64,000 nt of DNA from Chitinophagaceae bacterium. Its GTDB lineage: Bacteria > Bacteroidota > Bacteroidia > Chitinophagales > Chitinophagaceae. Shown piece after piece: positions 16,674 through 23,992 of the stretch. Under the pieces are notes generated by a model. That model did not search any database. It saw nothing but the letters and a program-made list of their open reading frames with translations, and was not told where the DNA came from. The stretch covers positions 1 to 64,000 of the forward strand of contig JAICXX010000008.1 of the NCBI GenBank assembly GCA_025934485.1, given 5' to 3'. Positions within the stretch are counted from its first letter, which is position 1, and every line of letters begins with the position of its first letter. Made by a program: the position numbers and the translations under genes.

Positions 16674-19123
16674 AATTTTTTTTATTGACGAGCGGCCTGG
16701 TCCTTGCGGCGACCGGGCTTTTTGCACAGGCGCCGTTACCCGGGGAACGGCGCCCTGGCGAAAGTTTATGGTACAGGCGGCCGGCGAAGGTATGGACGGA
16801 GGCCCTGCCAGTAGGCAATGGCCGGCTGGGGGCTGCGGATTTTGGCGGGATTGCCAAGGAGCGGATTGCGTTGAATGAGGCGTCGTTGTGGTCGGGCGGG
16901 CCGGAGCCAGAGAAGATCAATCCGGGAGCGAGCCAGTATCTGCCGGCCTTGCGCAAGGCGTTATTTGTAGAAGACTATGTAGAAGCGGAGAAGTTATCCC
17001 GGAAGATGCAGGGAAAGTGGTCGGAGAGCTATCTGCCGTTAGGGGATCTGCGGATACACCAGGAGGGGGAAGAAAGTATGCGTAATTATCAGCGTTCGCT
17101 GAATATTCGGGATGGTGTTACCCGGACCCAATATACCATTGGTGATAAAAGTTATATCCGGGAGGTGTATGCGTCGGCGCCGGACCAGGTGATCGTAGTG
17201 CATTGGTCGGCGGAGTCGGGTGCTATCTTGCAGCTGAAGATCGATGCGGTGAGTCTGCTGCATTATTCGCGGCGTGATTTGGGGAACGGCGTCTGGTCGA
17301 TGGGAGGAAAGGCGCCAGCCCATGTAGAACCGAATTATGTGGATAGTAAAGAGCCGGTGGTCTATGCGGATAGGGATAGTTGCCACGGCATGCCCTGGTC
17401 GCTGGTGATGAAGGCGGCGAGCCCGGATGGCACTGTGAAGACGGATAGTAGCGGCATCGAGGTGAGCGGGGCTTCCGATGTCGAATTGTATATTTCGATG
17501 GCGACGGGTTTTAATGGCGGGTTGCGTTGTCCCGACGGTGCGGCGCAGGAGCGGGCCCTGAATTTTTTGAAGCGGGCGACGGCGAAGCCCTCCGCTGCTT
17601 TATGGACGGCGCATCTGGATGACATGCATCAATATATGGACAGGGTAAGTTTGCAACTGGGGCATTCGGAAGCCGATACTTTGCCTACGGATGAGCGGTT
17701 GGCGGCCTATACCCGGGGCGGTCATGATCCGGGGTTGGAAGCGTTGTATTTTCAATATGGCCGGTATCTGCTCCTGAGCAGTTCGCGGACACCCGGAGTG
17801 CCGGCCAATCTTCAGGGGCTTTGGAATGCCGAGCTGCAAGCGCCGTGGAGCAGTAACTATACGACCAATATTAATGTGGAGATGAACTACTGGCCGGCGG
17901 AGGTCTGTAATTTGTCCGAGATGACCGGGCCGTTATTCGGGTTGATCGCTGAGATGGCGACCACGGGGAAGCGGGCGGCGAAAGAATATTATAACTGTGA
18001 TGGCTGGGTGGTACATCACAACAGCGATATCTGGGGTCTGGCGACGCCGGTGGGTGGATTCGGCAAAGGTGAGCCGAAATGGGCCAACTGGCCGATGGGG
18101 GGAACCTGGCTGGTGCGTCATCTTTGGGAGCATTATTTGTATACGCGGGACCGGCGGTTTTTGCGGGATACCGCCTATCCTTTGATGAAGGGGGCGGCGG
18201 TTTTTGCGTTGAACTGGCTTATACCCGATGCTGCCGGTCATTTCGTAACGGCGCCTTCGATGTCCCCCGAGAATGATTTTATTTATGGGAAGGACAAGAT
18301 CGCCGACGTGTCGATCGCCACGACCATGGATATGGGCATCATGCGGGATCTATTCGATCATTTACAGGCGGCGGATTCGATCCTGGGCGAAGATGCAGCT
18401 TTTGCGGTGCGGGTCAGGGTGGCCCGGGGGAAGCTGTATCCCTACAAGATCGGTGCGCAGGGGCAGTTGCAGGAATGGTATAAAGATTATCCTTCGCCGG
18501 ATCCGCATCACCGGCATGTCTCGCATTTGTATTCGTTGTATCCTGCGGATGAGATCTCGCTGGATAAGACGCCGGCGCTTGCCGCGGCGGCGAAGCGTTC
18601 TCTCGAGTTGCGAGGCGACGAGGCGACGGGTTGGGGTATGGCATGGCGGGTCTGTCTTTGGGCGCGGCTGCGGGATGGGGATCATTGCTACAAGCTTTAT
18701 CGGACATTGATGCGGCTGACCCGGGAGGATGATACGGCATCCGCGGGTGGCTGTTATCCCAATTTGCTCGACGCGTGTCCCCCCTTTCAGATCGATGGAA
18801 ATTTTGGCGGGACGGCGGGAGTCGCGGAGATGTTGTTGCAGAGTCAGGGTGGGATCGTGTCGTTGTTGCCGGCGTTACCGGCTGCCTGGGCGAATGGCAG
18901 CTTTAAAGGGCTGGTTGCGCGGGGCGGGTTCGTGGTGGATGCCAGGTGGCAGGATGGCAAGATCGTACATGCGGCTGTTCACCCACGCGTCGATGGACTA
19001 TGCCGGGTGCGAAGCGCCGTTCCGTTAGGCATTGCGGGAAGGCGGGCACGAAAAGTGGGCGATAGCTGGGTGGTGGAATGGCCCGCCCGTAAAGGTGTCG
19101 ATTATCAGCTTACTCCACAATAG
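16670..19123 (+). CDS. GH95 alpha-L-fucosidase (or alpha-L-galactosidase)
   Basis: Predicted secreted GH95 enzyme of 817 residues, cleaving terminal alpha-1,2-linked fucose by inversion; some family members act on L-galactose. The signal peptide MKFFLLTSGLVLAATGLFAQ is followed by the family N-terminal domain (LWYRRPAKVWTEALPVGNGRLGA, then LNEASLWSGGP). The catalytic (alpha/alpha)6 barrel carries GLWNAELQAPWSSNYTTNIN and NVEMNYWPAEVCNLSEM (the Asn pair that activates water), WVVHHNSDIWG, TAPSMSPENDF (acid Glu region) and FQIDGNFGGTAGVAEML. The start ATG overlaps the previous stop (ATGA), so translation is probably coupled. It is the last gene of the locus; no clear terminator follows before the remnant on the opposite strand. 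Confidence 0.95.
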   Translation: MKFFLLTSGLVLAATGLFAQAPLPGERRPGESLWYRRPAKVWTEALPVGNGRLGAADFGGIAKERIALNEASLWSGGPEPEKINPGASQYLPALRKALFVEDYVEAEKLSRKMQGKWSESYLPLGDLRIHQEGEESMRNYQRSLNIRDGVTRTQYTIGDKSYIREVYASAPDQVIVVHWSAESGAILQLKIDAVSLLHYSRRDLGNGVWSMGGKAPAHVEPNYVDSKEPVVYADRDSCHGMPWSLVMKAASPDGTVKTDSSGIEVSGASDVELYISMATGFNGGLRCPDGAAQERALNFLKRATAKPSAALWTAHLDDMHQYMDRVSLQLGHSEADTLPTDERLAAYTRGGHDPGLEALYFQYGRYLLLSSSRTPGVPANLQGLWNAELQAPWSSNYTTNINVEMNYWPAEVCNLSEMTGPLFGLIAEMATTGKRAAKEYYNCDGWVVHHNSDIWGLATPVGGFGKGEPKWANWPMGGTWLVRHLWEHYLYTRDRRFLRDTAYPLMKGAAVFALNWLIPDAAGHFVTAPSMSPENDFIYGKDKIADVSIATTMDMGIMRDLFDHLQAADSILGEDAAFAVRVRVARGKLYPYKIGAQGQLQEWYKDYPSPDPHHRHVSHLYSLYPADEISLDKTPALAAAAKRSLELRGDEATGWGMAWRVCLWARLRDGDHCYKLYRTLMRLTREDDTASAGGCYPNLLDACPPFQIDGNFGGTAGVAEMLLQSQGGIVSLLPALPAAWANGSFKGLVARGGFVVDARWQDGKIVHAAVHPRVDGLCRVRSAVPLGIAGRRARKVGDSWVVEWPARKGVDYQLTPQ

Positions 19124-19126
19124 CCG

Positions 19127-19288
19127 TTAGGCAATCGGCAGGGAAATAAAAAATACGGAGCCTTTGCGGCGCTCGCTTTCTGCGCAGAGCTCGATGGTGG
19201 CCTTTTGGGGATTGAACTTAATGGCGTCGACGACGAGATTGTCCAGGACACGAGCCAGCTTTCGAGCCACAAGGTTTATGTTCAACTT
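19127..19288 (-). pseudogene. Remnant of a histidine kinase ATPase domain
   Basis: The minus strand reads ARVLDNLVVDAIKFNP, resembling the N-box of a HATPase_c domain, then runs after about 15 residues into GSVFFISLPIA followed by a stop, which resembles the usual end of a sensor kinase (GSTFxFxLPIA). The G1, F and G2 boxes that normally lie between are absent, so this would be an internally deleted fragment. No start codon is present and the 5' end overlaps the last codons of the hydrolase gene. No N-terminal kinase sequence is seen upstream. Identification rests on two short motifs only. Confidence 0.5.
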
Positions 19289-20169
19289 AGTTTTTCCTTG
19301 AAGAAATCGATGGTCCTTTTCCAGGCCAGTTCCGCTGCGTCTTTGTCATAACGCGGGGTTGTGTCGTTGTGAAAACCGTGGTTGACATTCGGGTAGATGT
19401 AGGCGGTATACTCCTTGTGGTTTTCTTTCAGGGCAGCCTCGTATGCGGGCCAGCCTTCGTTGACACGTGTATCCAGACCTGCATAGTGGATAAGGAGCGG
19501 CGCTTTTATCTGTGGCACCTGGTCGAGCGGTGGCTGGGTACCGTAGAACGGAACGGCGGCGGCGAGATCGGGCAGGCGGACGGCCATCATATTGCAGATC
19601 CAGCCGCCGAAGCAAAAGCCTACGACGCCTATTTTGCCGTTGACGTCGGGTTGTTGTTTGAGGTATTCGAATGCGGCGATAAAATCTTCGAGCATCTCGT
19701 TCTTGTCTCTTTTCGCTTGCATTTCGCGGCCTTTGTCGTCGTTGCCGGGATAGCCGCCCAGCGGCGTCAGCGCATCTGGTGCAATGGAGATGAATCCTGC
19801 CAGGGCCACTCTTCTGCCTACGTCTTCGATATAAGGGTTGAGGCCGCGGTTCTCGTGTACCACGACGACGGCGCCGAGTTTATCCGTGGCGGCGGCGGGT
19901 TTCGATAAAAGGGCTTTTATCTGTCCGCCGCCTTTGGGGGAGATGTAGGTGATATAGTCCGATTTTATCCGTGGGTCCGCGGGTTTTACCTGGAGGGTGT
20001 TTTGGTAGTCGGGCATCAGGAAGCTCATGAGGGCCGGGACGGTGAGACCGCCTACGGCGTAGATGGAGAGCTTTTCCATGAAATCGCGCCGGTTGATGCG
20101 GCTATGGGCATAATCGTCGTACAAGTCGAAGACCTCCTGGCGGACGTCTTCTTTTTTTATGTTGCTCAT
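19282..20169 (-). CDS. Dienelactone hydrolase family protein, exported (Tat-like signal)
   Basis: Alpha/beta hydrolase of the dienelactone hydrolase (carboxymethylenebutenolidase) family, 295 residues. The N-terminus carries a twin-arginine-like motif, [20 protein letters not shown], near residue 32, suggesting folded export. The catalytic set is visible: nucleophile Cys in [13 protein letters not shown], Asp in [11 protein letters not shown] and His in [10 protein letters not shown]. The ATG at 20169 (MSNIKKEDV) is preferred over the upstream 20187 start, which only adds MKPIFH. Substrate is unknown; many exported members are not true dienelactone hydrolases. It is transcribed alone on the minus strand, downstream of the FtsX-like permease and separated from it by repeat element copy A. 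Confidence 0.92.
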   Translation of the reverse strand: MSNIKKEDVRQEVFDLYDDYAHSRINRRDFMEKLSIYAVGGLTVPALMSFLMPDYQNTLQVKPADPRIKSDYITYISPKGGGQIKALLSKPAAATDKLGAVVVVHENRGLNPYIEDVGRRVALAGFISIAPDALTPLGGYPGNDDKGREMQAKRDKNEMLEDFIAAFEYLKQQPDVNGKIGVVGFCFGGWICNMMAVRLPDLAAAVPFYGTQPPLDQVPQIKAPLLIHYAGLDTRVNEGWPAYEAALKENHKEYTAYIYPNVNHGFHNDTTPRYDKDAAELAWKRTIDFFKEKLS

Positions 20170-20205
20170 GTGGAATATCGGTTTCACCTAAAGGTAGGCA
20201 TTTTT

Positions 20206-20245
20206 AACCGCGGGACGCGGTTCGTCCGAAGGACAGACATTAGCG
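20206..20245 (+). repeat. Dispersed two-hairpin element, copy A
   Basis: AACCGCG-GGA-CGCGGTT forms a perfect 7-bp hairpin. One base later GTCC-GAA-GGAC forms a second small hairpin, followed by the tail AGACATTAGCG. The same arrangement with different stem sequences occurs at 22785-22826 and 61245-61282, and the 25 bases from TTCGTCCGAA to ATTAGCG are identical to copy B. It lies between the DLH start and the 3' end of the permease gene. Not recognised as a named element. Confidence 0.7.
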
Positions 20246-20247
20246 TT

Positions 20248-22617
20248 TTATTCTGCGCGGAGGCTTCTCACGGGGTTGATGCGTGCGGTATGCCAGCACC
20301 GGAAGCCGATGGTCAGGAGGGCGACGACCAGCGTCAGGCCGAGGGAGAGTGCAAATACCTGCCAGCCGATGTCGATGCGGTAGGTGAACTCGGTAAGCCA
20401 GCTATGTACGGCCCACGCCGCGAGTGGCCAGGACAGGATGTTGCCGATGAGTACGGGCACCATAAAGTCGATGGAGAGCAGGCGGACAAGGCCGGCGGTG
20501 CTGGCGCCGATGACCTTGCGGATACCGATCTCGCGGGTGCGGATCTCCGCGGCGTAGGCGGCGAGGCCAAAGAGGCCCAGGCAGGAGATGAAGATCGAAA
20601 AGACGGAGAACACTTTGAGGATCGTGCTCATGTTATCTTCTTTGCGATAGAGACCTGAAATATGATCGTCGAGAAATCCGTAATCGAACAATGTCGATGG
20701 CGCCAGTGTGGCCATTTTGTTTTTTAACCAATCGATGGTTTGCGGGCTCTTGCCGGCGCGGATCTTTACCAGCATATAATCCGCCCATTCCGGCCGGTAT
20801 TCGAGTACGAGCGGGGTGATGCTGCTATGCAGGGACATGAAATTGAAGTCTTTGACGACGCCCACGATCTTGCCCTGGAGGTTCACGGTGGTATTGACGA
20901 TGGCTGTGCCGATGGGATGTTGGAGTCCAAGGGCATGGACGGCTGCTTCGTTGACGATGAAGCAAGCCGAATCGTGGAAGTCACGGGAAAAATTACGGCC
21001 CGCCACGATGGGAATATGAAGCACATCGAGATAGTTGTCGTCGATGCGTTGGACGTTGACCGTAGGGTATTGTCTGCCGGCTTCCGGGTGCACGGGGACG
21101 ACGCCCTCTACGCTCAGGTCGTCACCTATAAGGCCGCCTGTGGTTCCTACGGCGAGGATATCGGGATCGGAAAGGAATTCGCGTTTGAGCACATCGGGAT
21201 GCTTCAACAGATTGTCTTTGAAGCTGCCATACAGCCGGATAATGGCGACCTGTTCCTTGTCGAAACCCAGCTGTTGATCATGGAAGAGGCTCATCTGGCG
21301 GTAGACGAGAAAGGTGGCAATAATGAGAAAGCCTGCGGCGACGAATTGGAATACGACCAGGCTTTTGCGGAGCGTGGAGGCGGGTGAGCCGGGGGGCTTA
21401 TTCGATTTTAATGAGGCGGCGGGGTCGAAGTGGGAGATAAAAAGGGCGGGGAACAGGCCGGAGAGCAAGCCTGTAGCAAAGACCAGGATGGCCGTGAGCA
21501 GGAGATTGGACGGAAGAAAGATGAAGGCCATTGTAACCTGGCGGCCGGTGAGTTCGTCGTACAGGGGCAGTGCGGCCTGGCAAAGGACGAGGGCGATGAG
21601 GCCTGAGAAGACGGCGAGGAGGAGCGCTTCACCGAGGAATTGGGCGATCACCTGTGAGCGACGGGCGCCCAGGACCTTGCGGACGGCCACTTCTTTTAAG
21701 CGTTTGAGCGCCTGAGTGGTAAAGAGATTGACGAAGTTGATGCAGGCGATGATGCCTATAAGAATGGCGATCGCGGTGAAGATATAGACATAGAGGATGT
21801 TGCCATTGGCGCCCATCTCCTGGATGAGGTTAGAATGGAGATGGATATCGGTGATCGGCATCAGCCGGGCGGTGGCGGCTTCCTTATCGGCGTCGGCCGG
21901 TTTTTCGTCTGTGCGGTAATGTTTCCAGAAGTCGAAGAGGCGGGCGCGAACGGCTTGTATGTCTTCGGGATGGTGGAGAAGGACATAGGTCCAGCCGAAC
22001 ATCCAGTCTTTGCTGCTGGCGCTTCCGCCGGAATTTTTAGCCGTCATGGGCCGCAGGTAGTCGAAGTGAAGATGGGTATTGCCCGGAAGGTCTTCGATCA
22101 CGGCTTTCACAAAAAAGCTGGTGTTGTCGTCATACACCAGTTTCTGACCGATGGGGTTGGTCTTTCCGAATAGCCGGGTAGCGACGGAGCGTGTGAGTAC
22201 GATGGACCCGTCGGTCGAAAGGCCATCGACGGGGGTACCGGCGACAGTGTGGAGATCGAACATATCGATGGCGGAGGAATCGGCATAATAGCCCTTGAGC
22301 CTGGCGGTTTTACCATCGGTGGTGTGGAGGACATTGTCTCCGTCATCGGCAAAACGGGCGAAGGTTTTGATCTCGGGAAAGGCTTTTGTCATTTCGGCGG
22401 CCAGCGGAGGTGAGGATTTCGACCAGACCGTGGTGCATACGCGGTAGATGCGGTCGTGCTTTGGAAAATCTTTATCGTAGCTGAGCTCTTCCCGGATGTG
22501 CAGGCAAAGCAGCAGGATGCAGGTGATGCCCAGGGACAGCCCCAGGACGTTCAGGATGCTATAGGTCTTTTGGCGGAGGAGATTCCGGGCGGCTACCTTC
22601 AAAAAATTTTTCAGCAT
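20248..22617 (-). CDS. ABC transporter permease, FtsX/MacB-like (two FtsX units)
   Basis: Large Bacteroidetes-type MacB-like permease of 789 residues. Order: first transmembrane helix (SILNVLGLSLGITCILLLCL), periplasmic MacB_PCD domain, FtsX domain with three helices (IFTAIAILIGIIACINFVNL), LKEVAVRKVLGARRSQ, second periplasmic domain, second FtsX domain (FSIFISCLGLFGLAAYAAE, REIGIRKVIGAS) and the family end motif NPVRSLRAE. The track start at 22821 includes a non-homologous stretch that crosses repeat element B; the ATG at 22617 (MLKNFLKVAARNLLRQK) matches the family. No cognate ATPase is adjacent. Substrate is unknown; relatives export peptides, lipoproteins or antimicrobials. The gene is flanked by two same-orientation copies of the two-hairpin element. 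Confidence 0.93.
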   Translation of the reverse strand: MLKNFLKVAARNLLRQKTYSILNVLGLSLGITCILLLCLHIREELSYDKDFPKHDRIYRVCTTVWSKSSPPLAAEMTKAFPEIKTFARFADDGDNVLHTTDGKTARLKGYYADSSAIDMFDLHTVAGTPVDGLSTDGSIVLTRSVATRLFGKTNPIGQKLVYDDNTSFFVKAVIEDLPGNTHLHFDYLRPMTAKNSGGSASSKDWMFGWTYVLLHHPEDIQAVRARLFDFWKHYRTDEKPADADKEAATARLMPITDIHLHSNLIQEMGANGNILYVYIFTAIAILIGIIACINFVNLFTTQALKRLKEVAVRKVLGARRSQVIAQFLGEALLLAVFSGLIALVLCQAALPLYDELTGRQVTMAFIFLPSNLLLTAILVFATGLLSGLFPALFISHFDPAASLKSNKPPGSPASTLRKSLVVFQFVAAGFLIIATFLVYRQMSLFHDQQLGFDKEQVAIIRLYGSFKDNLLKHPDVLKREFLSDPDILAVGTTGGLIGDDLSVEGVVPVHPEAGRQYPTVNVQRIDDNYLDVLHIPIVAGRNFSRDFHDSACFIVNEAAVHALGLQHPIGTAIVNTTVNLQGKIVGVVKDFNFMSLHSSITPLVLEYRPEWADYMLVKIRAGKSPQTIDWLKNKMATLAPSTLFDYGFLDDHISGLYRKEDNMSTILKVFSVFSIFISCLGLFGLAAYAAEIRTREIGIRKVIGASTAGLVRLLSIDFMVPVLIGNILSWPLAAWAVHSWLTEFTYRIDIGWQVFALSLGLTLVVALLTIGFRCWHTARINPVRSLRAE

Positions 22618-22632
22618 GGTAGTTGGAGTACA

Positions 22633-22671
22633 TATAGGGTGCCATAGCATTAAATGTTGAATTATAGGGTG
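22633..22671. promoter_or_regulatory. Direct repeat TATAGGGTG upstream of permease gene
   Basis: TATAGGGTG occurs exactly twice (22633-22641 and 22663-22671), 30 bases apart start to start, just upstream of the minus-strand permease start at 22617. A spacing near three helical turns fits a bound dimer of dimers, but no regulator is known here. Confidence 0.3.
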
Positions 22672-22784
22672 TTTCGGGGCGATTGGCGGGTGGGATGTAC
22701 GGTTTTGATACAGGTGCTGTCCGGTAATGGACGGATCCAATGATTTGGCCTCATGCAACATTTGCGGCGTGTGTGGCGACTTTT

Positions 22785-22826
22785 GAAAAAGCGGTAGCTT
22801 TTTCGTCCGAAGGACAGACATTAGCG
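22785..22826 (+). repeat. Dispersed two-hairpin element, copy B
   Basis: GAAAAAGC-GGTA-GCTTTTTC forms a perfect 8-bp hairpin, immediately followed by GTCC-GAA-GGAC and AGACATTAGCG. It shares the second hairpin and tail with copy A, but the first stem is entirely different in sequence while still fully paired. It lies in the divergent region between the permease and the DUF4097 gene. Confidence 0.7.
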
Positions 22827-22830
22827 CTTT

Positions 22831-22870
22831 GCAGGAAATGCGTTATTTTATCCCGAGGCGCATTTCCTGC
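22831..22870 (+). promoter_or_regulatory. 12-bp inverted repeat in the leader of the DUF4097 gene
   Basis: GCAGGAAATGCG (22831-22842) and CGCATTTCCTGC (22859-22870) are perfect inverted repeats around a 16-base loop. They sit 30 bases before the ATG at 22901 and 4 bases after element B. An A-rich stretch, not a T-run, follows, so an operator or mRNA-stability hairpin fits better than an intrinsic terminator for the + strand. Confidence 0.5.
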
Positions 22871-22900
22871 ACATTTAAAAAAAATTAAAAACTACGAGAT

Positions 22901-23938
22901 ATGAAAAAAATAGCCTTGTTCCTCATCGGGGGTCTGACCATTTTTGCCGTTCAAGCGCAAAGCAACAAAGAAGCTTTTTTGGTCAAAACCTTTCCTGCAG
23001 CCGGTATCAAAGAGGTCGAAACGGAGACCTCGGGTGGCAATGTCGCCGTATATGGACAGACCTCGGGGGATGCCCGGGTGGAGATGTATATCCACACCAA
23101 CAATGGCTGGGGTCAGGGTCTAAGCAAGGACGAGATCCAGAAGCGGCTGGATGAAGGATATGATATTACGATCGCCGTACAGGGAGACCGGCTGGTGGCC
23201 ACGGCGCATCAGAAACGGGGCTGGGATAACAACTGGCGGCATGGGTTGTCGATCTCTTTTATGATCTATGCGCCGACTGCCGTTGGGAGTCATGTCCGGA
23301 CGAGTGGTGGGAACATCGACATGAAGGATCTCACGGGGAACGAGAATTTCCATACCAGCGGCGGCAACCTGGATGTAGACCATTTATCCGGCACGATCGT
23401 GGGGCGTACGAGCGGCGGAAATGTCACGGTCCGCAATAGTCATAACGATATCGATCTGCAGACCAGCGGTGGGAATATGGAGGCCATGTATTGCGAAGGC
23501 AGGATCCAGCTGGGCACCTCGGGCGGCAATGTGACCTTGCGCGGGGTAAAAGGTTCTATCCATGCGTCTACGTCGGGCGGTGAAGTGGAAGGCAATAAGA
23601 TCACCGGTGATCTCGACGCGCATACCTCCGGCGGAAATATCGATCTGGATGAAGTGGCGGCGACGCTGAATGCTTCAACCAGTGGAGGAAATATCCGGGT
23701 ACATTTTCTGAGCACCAAGTCGGTGGATTTGTCCAACTCCAGCGGTGATATCTCGCTGACGCTGCCGCAGGGGCAGGGGATGGATCTGCGTATCTCCGGT
23801 GAGCGGGTGCATTCGACGGTGCTGAACAATTTCAAGGGTACGTTCGATGAGCATCATATCGATGGGACGTTGAATGGTGGCGGGATCCCCGTGCGGGTCG
23901 ATGGGAATAGCGGCGAGGTGCATTTGAGCTTTAATTAG
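22901..23938 (+). CDS. DUF4097-family beta-repeat protein, secreted
   Basis: Secreted or envelope protein of 345 residues with unknown function. A signal peptide (MKKIALFLIGGLTIFAVQAQ) is followed by a right-handed beta-helix-like region of tandem turns. TSGGN or TSGGE occurs about nine times (for example near residues 43, 129 and 146), mostly at 17-18 residue spacing, each turn of the form TSGGNhxh. This is the pattern of the DUF4097/DUF4098 adhesin-like beta-strand repeat family. The gene is monocistronic, with a 12-bp inverted repeat in its leader and a strong bidirectional terminator just after the stop. Family members are often linked to envelope-stress or regulatory loci, but nothing here assigns a role. 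Confidence 0.88.
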   Translation: MKKIALFLIGGLTIFAVQAQSNKEAFLVKTFPAAGIKEVETETSGGNVAVYGQTSGDARVEMYIHTNNGWGQGLSKDEIQKRLDEGYDITIAVQGDRLVATAHQKRGWDNNWRHGLSISFMIYAPTAVGSHVRTSGGNIDMKDLTGNENFHTSGGNLDVDHLSGTIVGRTSGGNVTVRNSHNDIDLQTSGGNMEAMYCEGRIQLGTSGGNVTLRGVKGSIHASTSGGEVEGNKITGDLDAHTSGGNIDLDEVAATLNASTSGGNIRVHFLSTKSVDLSNSSGDISLTLPQGQGMDLRISGERVHSTVLNNFKGTFDEHHIDGTLNGGGIPVRVDGNSGEVHLSFN

Positions 23939-23952
23939 TTTTTCGAAATAAG

Positions 23953-23990
23953 AAGCCCCGGAATGCCTTGTTGCATCCGGGGCTTTTTTT
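23953..23990. terminator. Bidirectional intrinsic terminator
   Basis: AAGCCCCGGA and TCCGGGGCTT form a perfect 10-bp GC-rich stem around a 13-base loop, followed by a T-run on the + strand and with A residues before it. It separates the convergent DUF4097 (+) and SusD (-) genes and can serve both. Confidence 0.9.
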
Positions 23991-23992
23991 AT

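Noticed and set aside
20206-20222. Hairpin AACCGCG/CGCGGTT considered as a terminator of the permease gene
   Set aside because: In the minus-strand direction the stem is followed by A residues, not a T-run, and it fits better as the first stem of the repeat element.
22618-22821. N-terminal extension of the permease ORF
   Set aside because: Non-homologous sequence crossing the TATAGGGTG repeats and element B; the family start is the ATG at 22617.
23020-23720. Regularly spaced repeats considered as a CRISPR-like array
   Set aside because: They are codon-level TSGGN repeats of the beta-helix protein, with in-frame spacing of about 17-18 codons and no constant DNA repeat/spacer structure.
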